64,000 nt of DNA, taken from Lysobacter prati. GTDB lineage: Bacteria; Pseudomonadota; Gammaproteobacteria; Xanthomonadales; Xanthomonadaceae. The DNA is taken from the NCBI RefSeq assembly GCF_009765215.1, contig NZ_VLNV01000002.1, forward strand, positions 57,391-121,390. The letters run 5' to 3'. The notes below the pieces were generated by a model that had not been told where the DNA came from, ran no database searches, and saw nothing but the letters and a program-made list of their open reading frames with translations. The translations under genes and the position numbers were made by a program. Positions 57,269-64,000 of the stretch are shown here, in pieces. The stretch's first letter is position 1. Every line of letters begins with the position of its first letter.

Positions 57269-58315
57269 TCATGACGAGATCACCGGTCTGAGTCGACGAC
57301 CGCCGGCGTCTCGAAGCGCGCTCCTGAACTGGGTGGCATTGGTGCCGCTCTTGGCGCGGAACGCGCGGGCGAAGCTGCAGGCGTTGTCGAAACCGCAGGA
57401 CTCGGCGATCTCGGTGATGTCCATCGAGGTCGTCTCAAGCAGGTCGTAGGCGCGCTCGATGCGCAATCGCGAGGCCGCCGTCTGCACGCTCTCGCCGTAG
57501 AGCTCGTGGAACGACTTCGACAGGTACCACAGCGAGTAGTTGCTGATCGCCATGATCTCGCTCATCCGCACCATCCGGTGGGCGTTGCCTTCCAGGTACA
57601 GGCGCGCGCGTTGCAGGCGATTGAACAGGCGCCGCTTGCGCGTACGCGAGTGGCCGGGGCAGTGGCCGAGCGCGGCGACGTGGCGGGCCTGCACCGCCGA
57701 CAAGTGCAGGATCAGCGGCCGCAATGCCCGCACCAGGGTGCGGTCGGGGACGCGCTCATGCGCCTGCAGCACCCGCACCGCCCCGTGCCAGAGCCGCAGC
57801 GCGAGGATGCGGTCGCGCAAGGTCATCGCGCCCTTGCCGACGAACAGATAGGCGTCCTGGAGCAGCGGCATCAGGTCTGCCGGAACGATCAGGGCCAGGG
57901 TCAGGCCGTTGTGGTCGGCCTGCACCTCCGGCGCCGAATCGGCGTCGAGCGCGATCCATGCCCCGGTGCGCAGCCGGAACGTGCCCTCGGCCGCATGCAC
58001 CTGGGCGCTGCCGCGGATCTGCATCCACAGCGAGAACGAGGGCCGCGTCAACGCGATGCTGCCCAGTCGCGACGCCGCCGCCCAGCACACCCGCGCCGGC
58101 GCGTCCGCGCCCGCGTGGACCGCGCCGGAATCAAGCCCGGCGATCTCCCGGAACTGGCCGTCATGGGCCCAGACCCGATGCGGCGACAGCGGCGTCGTGG
58201 CGGCGGGAACCAGACGCATACCTGCGGCCGGCCCTGCGTATCGCAAGGCCAGTGCATCGACCGCCAGGGTGGCTTGCATCGACAGCACCTGATTCGACAT
58301 CCGCGAACTGGCCAT
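57269..58315 (-). CDS. AraC-family transcriptional regulator
   Basis: A product of 348 residues with an N-terminal cupin-like sensing domain (about 20-210) and a C-terminal AraC double HTH (about 235-330): 'AHRMVRMSEIMAISNYSLWYLSKSFHELYGESVQTAASRLRIERAYDLLETTSMDITEIAESCGFDNACSFARAFRAKSG', in parts. The second helix-turn-helix 'ITEIAESCGFDNACSFARAFR' follows the family closely. The target is unknown; the nearest genes are a GNAT (same strand, downstream) and the winged-helix/TolB gene. The start ATG 58315 could be 58300 instead. Confidence 0.9.
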   Translation of the reverse strand: MASSRMSNQVLSMQATLAVDALALRYAGPAAGMRLVPAATTPLSPHRVWAHDGQFREIAGLDSGAVHAGADAPARVCWAAASRLGSIALTRPSFSLWMQIRGSAQVHAAEGTFRLRTGAWIALDADSAPEVQADHNGLTLALIVPADLMPLLQDAYLFVGKGAMTLRDRILALRLWHGAVRVLQAHERVPDRTLVRALRPLILHLSAVQARHVAALGHCPGHSRTRKRRLFNRLQRARLYLEGNAHRMVRMSEIMAISNYSLWYLSKSFHELYGESVQTAASRLRIERAYDLLETTSMDITEIAESCGFDNACSFARAFRAKSGTNATQFRSALRDAGGRRLRPVISS

Positions 58316-58453
58316 GGCACCGCTCCGTGTGGGGTGCCCTGATTTGCCGACTACGCGGTTCTGATGTCCTGTCGTTGCGCAGATTTCTTGCTGAAATCGC
58401 GGTATCGGATTCCTGATGAAGTTCCGAAACCCTTGCCCCGCCTGGCGTTGCGG

Positions 58454-60727
58454 TCAGTGCGCAGGTGTCTGGGGCAGTCGCGCCCAGCCGATGTCGCTGG
58501 CGTCGCCGGTGCCGTAGGAGTAGTACAGCCAGCCGCTGCCGGGGTCGTAGCTCACGCCGGTCAACTCGCCGCCGCGCGAATCCAGGCAGGGCCCGCTGCG
58601 GCTCCCGGCCGCCGCGTTCACGGCGATCCAGCGCACGTTGCAGCCGTCGCCGGCACCGACAATCCAGTTGCCGCGATCGGAGGTCACCAGTCGCCGGCTC
58701 TGCAGGTAGAACCCGGCGCTGGGAACGATCCGCGGCAACGAGCCACCGGGATCGGCATGCAGGTCGTCGAGAAGCCGTGGACCGTCCAGTGCAAGGCCTG
58801 CCTGCCACAACCCCCACGAGGCATTACGGAAGAAGACCACTCCCCGGCTCGAAGGATCGAAGCGCGCCAGGGCGACGTCGTCGAGGCTGGCCAGTGCCTG
58901 CAGTTGCTCGCTGCGACGCTCGTACAGGGTTAGCCCGAGCCGTCCGGCGCCGCGGTCGGACACCACCAGCAAACGCCCGGGCTCGGCAAGGTATGCACCG
59001 TACGTCGGCCGTCCCTCCGGCAGTGCCAGCTTGCGCACCGCGCCGGTGGCCGGGGTGATCTCGAACAGCGCCTCGTTGCCGTTTTCGATGCCGTTGTTGG
59101 CACCGACCATCAGCACGGTCTTGCCGTCGGCCGACCAGGCCGCGGGATGGCGCGGGAACGGCACGAAGTTCTCGATCGGGCGCAGCGAGGAGGCGCGTCC
59201 GATCTCCCCCGACCACACACGTACATCGCCGGTGCGATCGGAGACGAACACGATCTGGCGGCCATCGGGCGACACCGACGGCAGCAGTTCGCTACCGGAG
59301 GACGGGAACACCGTTTCAGGCGCTGCAGCCGCCTGACCCTGCGCAGGAATGCGGACGCGGTACAGCGACGTCGGCATCTCCTCGATCACGAACGCGACCG
59401 ACGCATCCTTCAACGCGACGCTGGGATAGCGCGCGTTGCCGATGCCAAGCTCGGTGATCCGGCGCGACTGCACGTCCAGGCTCAACAGCGACGGCTCCTG
59501 GCCGCGGAAGGCGGAGAAGACGATGGACTTGCCATCGGGCGACCAGGCCAGGCCATAGAGGTTGGATTCGATCCGGGTCAGCCGTTCGGGCTGCCCGCCC
59601 GCCGCCGGTACCAGCCACAGGTCGCCGCGCGAGACGTTGCGCTGGAATGCGATCCATTGGCCATCGGGTGAATACGCCGGCGCGAGGTCGAGATCGCTGG
59701 CGGCATGCGTGTAGTCGAGCTTGCGCGATGTAGCACTGGCCAGGTCCAGCACTTCGATTGCATTCACCCCCGGCTGCCCTGCATTGCTGGCGCCGAACAC
59801 CAGCTGCTTTCCGTCCGGGTGCCAACCGAACTTGCGCAGGCGATCGCTTTCGCAGCTGGCTACCGGGTGCGGCTCACCGCCGGCCGACGCCATCAACATC
59901 AGATGGCAACTGGAACCGCCACTGGCGCCGCGACGAATTCGATAGAAAGCAATCTGGCGACCATCGGGCGACCATGCCGGCATCAGGTCCATCTCGCCCG
60001 CCAACGGATGGGTCAGCGCTCGCGGTTCGACCGGCGCGGTCGTCTGCAGCATCAGCTGCGTGCGCCCCTTGCCGTCAGTGTCGACATAGCCGCTGTACAC
60101 CACCTGCGAACCGTCGGGCGACAGGCTCGGCGAGAACTCCGCACCGGTCGCGGAGGTGATCTTGAGGAACGGCGGGGCGGCATCGTCGCCGCCGCCGGCG
60201 ACACGCTGTGCGCGTTCGCGGTCGGCGCCGATCGCCAGCCACAGCGCAAAACCGAGCGCGGCCAGGGCCGCGACCGTGCCGATGATCCGCAATGCCGGAC
60301 GCGCCGGCGCTCGGACTGGCGTCGCTGGAGCCTGCGCTGCAGACGCCTGCTCGACAGCCTCGGGCAGATCCAGCCACTGCACCGGCGCCAGCAGGCGGTA
60401 GCCGTGCTTGGCGATGGTCTCGATGTAGGGTTCGTCGCTGCCGAACGCCTTGCGCAACTGCGCCACCGCCTGGGTGACGACGTCGTCGCCGGGCAAGGTA
60501 TCGGGCCAGACGGTCTCCAGCAGCGTTTCGCGGCTGACGACCTTGCCGCCATGGCCGATCAGCACCACCAGCAGGTCGATCGCCTTGAGACTGAGCCGTT
60601 GCGGTGTGCCATCGGCGCCAGCGGAGGCCGGCGTTATCTCGCGCGCGGCGACGTCGACGATGCTGTCGCCCACGCGAACGCGTTGGGAAGGCAACGACTG
60701 CAACAAGCTTGGATGCTGTTTGGGCAT
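58454..60727 (-). CDS. CadC-like winged-helix membrane regulator with TolB-type beta-propeller
   Basis: A product of 757 residues in three parts: a cytoplasmic OmpR/PhoB-type winged helix (about 15-115; 'GKVVSRETLLETVWPDTLPGDDVVTQAVAQLRKAFGSDEPYIETIAKHGYRLL', in parts), one membrane helix (about 147-166), and a periplasmic propeller built of WD40/PD40-like repeats (from about 190: 'PSLSPDGSQVVYSG', 'PAWSPDGRQIAFYRI', 'PAYSPDGQWIAFQRN', 'LAWSPDGKSIVFS', 'PSVSPDGRQIVFVSD', 'AAWSADGKTVLMV'). This is a one-component sensor that could read a periplasmic ligand and act on DNA. It lies downstream of a TonB-dependent receptor on the same strand, with a hairpin in between. Confidence 0.9.
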   Translation of the reverse strand: MPKQHPSLLQSLPSQRVRVGDSIVDVAAREITPASAGADGTPQRLSLKAIDLLVVLIGHGGKVVSRETLLETVWPDTLPGDDVVTQAVAQLRKAFGSDEPYIETIAKHGYRLLAPVQWLDLPEAVEQASAAQAPATPVRAPARPALRIIGTVAALAALGFALWLAIGADRERAQRVAGGGDDAAPPFLKITSATGAEFSPSLSPDGSQVVYSGYVDTDGKGRTQLMLQTTAPVEPRALTHPLAGEMDLMPAWSPDGRQIAFYRIRRGASGGSSCHLMLMASAGGEPHPVASCESDRLRKFGWHPDGKQLVFGASNAGQPGVNAIEVLDLASATSRKLDYTHAASDLDLAPAYSPDGQWIAFQRNVSRGDLWLVPAAGGQPERLTRIESNLYGLAWSPDGKSIVFSAFRGQEPSLLSLDVQSRRITELGIGNARYPSVALKDASVAFVIEEMPTSLYRVRIPAQGQAAAAPETVFPSSGSELLPSVSPDGRQIVFVSDRTGDVRVWSGEIGRASSLRPIENFVPFPRHPAAWSADGKTVLMVGANNGIENGNEALFEITPATGAVRKLALPEGRPTYGAYLAEPGRLLVVSDRGAGRLGLTLYERRSEQLQALASLDDVALARFDPSSRGVVFFRNASWGLWQAGLALDGPRLLDDLHADPGGSLPRIVPSAGFYLQSRRLVTSDRGNWIVGAGDGCNVRWIAVNAAAGSRSGPCLDSRGGELTGVSYDPGSGWLYYSYGTGDASDIGWARLPQTPAH

Positions 60728-60814
60728 TGCGCGCCAGAACCGGTGTGAACGACTCCTGGCAGGATTCTAGATCAACTTCGCCAGCGCCACTGGCGCAGGT
60801 CATGCAAGGCAACG

Positions 60815-60855
60815 CGCGGCAGCGGGAAGGACGTGCGCCCTTCCCCGCTGCCGCG
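60815..60855 (-). terminator. GC hairpin behind the TonB-dependent receptor gene
   Basis: CGCGGCAGCGGGAAGG (60815-60830) pairs with CCTTCCCCGCTGCCGCG (60839-60855) across an 8-nt loop with one bulge. It is 38 nt after the receptor stop codon. There is no T-run, so it is only a possible terminator or mRNA stabiliser. Confidence 0.55.
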
Positions 60856-60892
60856 CCGGAGCGCAGCATGCACCTGGACGCTTCGCGTCCGG

Positions 60893-63823
60893 CTAGAACT
60901 TCTGTGAGTAGGTCATGTAGAAGAACCGTCCTCCGATCTCGTAGGCCGGGTCGATGCTGTTGGCGAAGGCGGTGATCGCGATCGGCGGGTCGCGATCGAA
61001 GGCGTTGTTGATGCCCAGGGTGACCCTCGCGTTCCACGGCGCGTTCCAGTACACCGTCAGGTCGTGGTAGGTCGCGCTGGGGATGTTGTTCTCCGGGCGT
61101 GCCGCGGGACCGTCGGGCGACAGGTCCGGGCCGTCGCCGTCGAGGTTGGTGAAGCGGTTGGGGTCGGAGCACAGCCGCTCGATCTGCGCCGCCGGCACGT
61201 TCGGCGTGCCCACGCAGAGCTCATCCTGCGGCGAGTAGTAGCGCACGTACCAGGTCGCGCCGTAGTCGCCCAGTTCCCAGCGCGCCGACAGGTTGGAACG
61301 GATCCGCCAGTTGTTGGTGAAGGTCGAGCCGAAGTACTCGCCGACGTTGTTTCCGGACTCGCCGTTGAGCTGGTCCGCCGAGTACACGCCATCGCCATTG
61401 ACGTCGATGAACAGATCGCTGGTGTAGGCCGTGTCCCAGACGAAGGAGAACTTGCCCCACGACGTCTCCGGCATCCGGTAGCTGACCGTGAAGTCGTAGC
61501 CTTCGGTGTCGATCGTGCCGATGTTGCTGGGAATCGACAGCAGGTCGCTGACCTGCCCCGACGAAGTGCGGCTGATCAACGCGCAGGCCGCATCGGTGCC
61601 GTTGCGGTAGCAGTTATCGAGGATCGCCTGCCCGGTCTGCAGGAAGATGGCGTCGTCGATCTCGACCTGCCACCAGTCCAGCGAGATATCCAGGCCCTGG
61701 ACGAAGCTTGGACTGTAGACGAAGCCCAGCGTCTTCGACGTAGACAGCTCCGGCTGCAGGTCGGGATTGCCACCGACGGTGATACGGATCTGCGGATTGT
61801 TCTGGTTGTATTGCGGGATGCCGGCGCAACCGGCCGGGATGTCGTTATTGGGCGCGCCTTGCAGGCTGCCGGCGCACGGGTCGGTGATCGCCGGGAAGGA
61901 GTCGGCCTGGCCGGCGAACAGCTCGGCGATCGACGGCGCGCGGAACCCTTCCGACCAATTGCCGCGAATCATCAGGTCATCGATCGGTTTCCAGCGGAAG
62001 CCAAACTTGCTGTTGAGGGTGTCGCCGAAGTTGCTGTAGTCCGAGTAGCGCGTGGCCAGGCTGAAATCGAGCAGCTTGGCGCCTGGCAGGTCGGCCAGCA
62101 CCGGAATCGCCAGTTCGAGGTAGGCCTCGTCGAGCGAGTAGCCACCACGCGTCGCGGTTCGCGCATTGCCGGTGGTGTCACCGGAGTTGATCAGCCCGTC
62201 GGGCTCGTCGTAACCGAACTCGGTGCGGTGCTCCAGCCCGAACGAGAACCCGAACGCACCACCGGGCAGGTCGAACAGGTTGCCACCGACGTTGGCGTAG
62301 TAGGTCTTCTGCTTGTAGTAGAACTCGTCGTGCGCGGTGAAGGTGGCGTAATCGATCATGTCCTGGGTCAGCGTGCCGGCACCACCGAGCAGGTTCATCG
62401 GCACGCAGCCGTCGATGACCGTACTCGCATCGCCGGCCACGCTGACGCAGATCGGCGTTCCGGTGGCATCGATCATCGACGGCCCGATCGCATTGACCAC
62501 CTTGCTGATCTGGAACAGGCCGTTGGTAGTGTTGTTGGCCTTGTTGTCGCCGTATAAGTAGCCGGCCTCCCAATCGAAGAAACGCTCGCCGACGTCGAAC
62601 GTGCCTTCGAATCCGCCATCGAAGGCGAAGGTGCGCACGTCCTGGTTGAACGAGCGCCCGCCGGTCTCGGCCATGCGCCGGAAGATCTCGTTGACGTCAC
62701 GTCCCCAGGGGTTGTAGATGCTGTCGGCGCTGATGAACTCGGGGTCGCCGGAACTGGCATCGAAGGCCAGCGGCACCGCGGCCAGCAACTGTTCGGACTT
62801 GCGCTGGTTGTAGGTGATGGTGGTCCTGAAGCGGATCTCGTCGGTGATTTCCAGCGTGCCGCTTCCGAACAGCGAGACACGCTCCTGCGGCGTGATCAGG
62901 TAGTTGTCCGGGGCGAAGTTGTAGTTGTCGGCCAGGCCGGCGTTGGGACGAAAGCCGGGGCCCACACCCGGCGTCGGCACGAAGAAGCCGTAGTCGTCGT
63001 TGGGCTGGGTGAAGAACGGACCCGGATCATTCTCGTCCACCGGCGGGCGGAAGAACGAGAAGTTGCCGTCCGGTGGCGAGAAGCTGCCGCCGGTGCCGGG
63101 AATTGCACCGAAGACAGGCACTGCTGATTGCGGACGGTCGCCGGCCATGACCGGTTCTTCCTTCACGTAACCGACGCCGAGCATCGTCGACCAGCGCTCC
63201 GACACCGAACCGATCAGCACGTCGTACGACTGGCGGTAGCCGTCGCCCTTGTCGTACTGGCCCAGGTAGGCATTGGCTTCGGCGCCGTCGAAGTCCTTGC
63301 GCAGGATCACGTTGACGACACCGGCGATCGCGTCGGAGCCGTAAATGGTGGACGCGCCGTCCTTCAGCACTTCGATGCGTTCCACCGCTGCGGTCGGGAT
63401 GGTGTTGAGGTCGACCGCACCGCCCAGTCCGGTGCCACCGACCCAGCGCCGGCCGTTGACCAGCACCAGCGTGCGATTGGAGCCGAGGTTGCGCAGCGAC
63501 ACCCGCGTCTCACCGTTGCCGGCGTTGTTGAACGCGGAATTGAGCGTGGAGCCGTTGGCGGTGATGTTCTGGATCACGTCGCCGATCGAGGTCAGGCCCT
63601 GCGCCTGGATCTCGTCGCGGCTGAGGCTGAAGATCGGTTGCGAGGTCTCGATGTCGGCGCGCTTGATGCGCGAGCCGGTGACTTCGATGCGATCGAGCGT
63701 GGTGGTGGTGTCTTCAGTGGCTGGCGCTTCCTGTGCGCCGGCCAGCGCCGGCAGCAGGACCAGGGCGATGCTGGCCGGCAGCGGCGCGCGCCGCAGTGAC
63801 GGCCGCGAATGGCAAGGACTCAT
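60893..63823 (-). CDS. TonB-dependent outer-membrane receptor
   Basis: A product of 976 residues with a signal peptide (about 1-30), a TonB-box-like 'LDRIEVTGSRI' (about 44-54), a plug domain (about 60-175; 'LSRDEIQAQGLTSIGDVIQNI', 'RVSLRNLGSNRTLVLVNGRRW', 'VERIEVLKDGASTIYGSDAIAGVVNVI', in parts) and a 22-strand barrel ending in an aromatic residue (final Phe). The 'NxGNGETRVSLRNLG' plug style is common in the large xanthomonad/sphingomonad receptor groups for carbohydrates, peptides or siderophores; the substrate is not visible. GGAGG lies 8 nt upstream of the ATG. The CadC-like regulator gene follows. Confidence 0.93.
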   Translation of the reverse strand: MSPCHSRPSLRRAPLPASIALVLLPALAGAQEAPATEDTTTTLDRIEVTGSRIKRADIETSQPIFSLSRDEIQAQGLTSIGDVIQNITANGSTLNSAFNNAGNGETRVSLRNLGSNRTLVLVNGRRWVGGTGLGGAVDLNTIPTAAVERIEVLKDGASTIYGSDAIAGVVNVILRKDFDGAEANAYLGQYDKGDGYRQSYDVLIGSVSERWSTMLGVGYVKEEPVMAGDRPQSAVPVFGAIPGTGGSFSPPDGNFSFFRPPVDENDPGPFFTQPNDDYGFFVPTPGVGPGFRPNAGLADNYNFAPDNYLITPQERVSLFGSGTLEITDEIRFRTTITYNQRKSEQLLAAVPLAFDASSGDPEFISADSIYNPWGRDVNEIFRRMAETGGRSFNQDVRTFAFDGGFEGTFDVGERFFDWEAGYLYGDNKANNTTNGLFQISKVVNAIGPSMIDATGTPICVSVAGDASTVIDGCVPMNLLGGAGTLTQDMIDYATFTAHDEFYYKQKTYYANVGGNLFDLPGGAFGFSFGLEHRTEFGYDEPDGLINSGDTTGNARTATRGGYSLDEAYLELAIPVLADLPGAKLLDFSLATRYSDYSNFGDTLNSKFGFRWKPIDDLMIRGNWSEGFRAPSIAELFAGQADSFPAITDPCAGSLQGAPNNDIPAGCAGIPQYNQNNPQIRITVGGNPDLQPELSTSKTLGFVYSPSFVQGLDISLDWWQVEIDDAIFLQTGQAILDNCYRNGTDAACALISRTSSGQVSDLLSIPSNIGTIDTEGYDFTVSYRMPETSWGKFSFVWDTAYTSDLFIDVNGDGVYSADQLNGESGNNVGEYFGSTFTNNWRIRSNLSARWELGDYGATWYVRYYSPQDELCVGTPNVPAAQIERLCSDPNRFTNLDGDGPDLSPDGPAARPENNIPSATYHDLTVYWNAPWNARVTLGINNAFDRDPPIAITAFANSIDPAYEIGGRFFYMTYSQKF

Positions 63824-64000
63824 GGTGGACCTCCGCTTTGCGTTCTGGGCGAATTAACTGCCCTTTAACGCTAAGCGCTGGTGCCACTGAAGCGCCTACC
63901 CGTGGTTGGGGAGGGTTTGTACCTGTGTTGGCATGGATTGCCGGTGCGTGGTCAGTGGGGGAGGAGGTGGGGTGTATTCCGCGAACCTCCGCTTCGCTCC
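63824..64000. other. Upstream region of the receptor gene, no gene seen
   Basis: Contains the ribosome site of the receptor gene (GCGGAGG, about 63829-63836 on the minus strand) and an AT-richer stretch (about 63845-63870) suited for its promoter. I see no open reading frame with coding features up to the window end. Confidence 0.5.

Overview
The window is GC-rich, densely coded bacterial chromosome of a gammaproteobacterium, most likely Xanthomonadaceae/Lysobacteraceae (Lysobacter, Luteimonas or Stenotrophomonas type). Support for this is the many signal-peptide proteins and lipoproteins, a large TonB-dependent receptor, the orphan GspA/GspB pair, SpeG, an intracellular PhaZ, a subclass B3 metallo-beta-lactamase, and REP-like palindromes of the GTCCCGGCG-N-CGCCGGGAYGACGG type in most convergent gaps. 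I see no rRNA, tRNA, CRISPR array, insertion sequence or phage gene. This is inference from content; no database search was run.

Layout. 1-4060 (mostly minus): a D-aminoacylase-like lipoprotein (cut by the window start) behind a beta-lactamase-fold serine hydrolase, then SlyD with a clear terminator. 4144-5543: two NlpC/P60 peptidoglycan endopeptidases. 5544-5874: a terminator, a 113-bp nested palindrome (second copy at 18544-18656) and an 8-bp tandem repeat. 5875-10354: thioesterase, FMN reductase, small membrane protein, B3 metallo-beta-lactamase overlapping a Nudix hydrolase, dicarboxylate/amino-acid symporter. 10499-15220: alkaline phosphatase lipoprotein, a large inverted repeat, HemJ-like protein, methyltransferase, PhaZ, zinc-ribbon protein. 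15369-19766: a PadR plus HAAS/sensor membrane module with a candidate operator, a protein with a histone H1-like tail, a periplasmic cyclophilin, SpeG. 19785-24893: DUF2785 and DUF4349 proteins, then a YdeP-type molybdopterin oxidoreductase, a small winged-helix-like protein and FdhD. 25029-33968: DUF885 lipoprotein, VOC and DUF72 proteins, Tat-type aldo/keto reductase lipoprotein, ATP/ADP-carrier-like transporter, cyclase-family enzyme, EamA transporter, and a cupin divergent from a LysR regulator.

34010-37728 is a compact operon: DGPF(YciI)-VOC-VOC-DGPF-SRPBCC-sigma factor. This is the neighbourhood expected for ECF42-type sigma factors, and a candidate ECF42 promoter lies directly in front of it. 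37732-43353 holds DUF1428, YceI, TfoX-N, EamA, GspA-GspB and DoxX. 43422-46838 holds DbpA, a membrane-protein gene broken by a -1 frameshift, and an ECF sigma factor with a membrane protein that may be its partner. 46889-53022: fatty acid desaturase, GIY-YIG and S4 proteins, a membrane protein, a ClpP-like lipoprotein, and a PQQ-type sugar dehydrogenase lipoprotein. 53192-58315: two Tat-exported enzymes (class V aminotransferase fold and alpha/beta hydrolase), an XRE/MmyB-like regulator divergent from the hydrolase with a perfect 22-bp palindrome between them, a GNAT and an AraC regulator. 58454-63823: a CadC-like winged-helix/TolB-propeller membrane regulator downstream of a TonB-dependent receptor.

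The strongest leads are the 113-bp nested palindrome, the ECF42 module with its promoter match, the palindromic operator region at 55548-55614, the subclass B3 metallo-beta-lactamase with its translationally coupled Nudix gene, and the frameshifted membrane gene at 44975-45552. I did not find a clearly new multi-gene defence or metabolic system.
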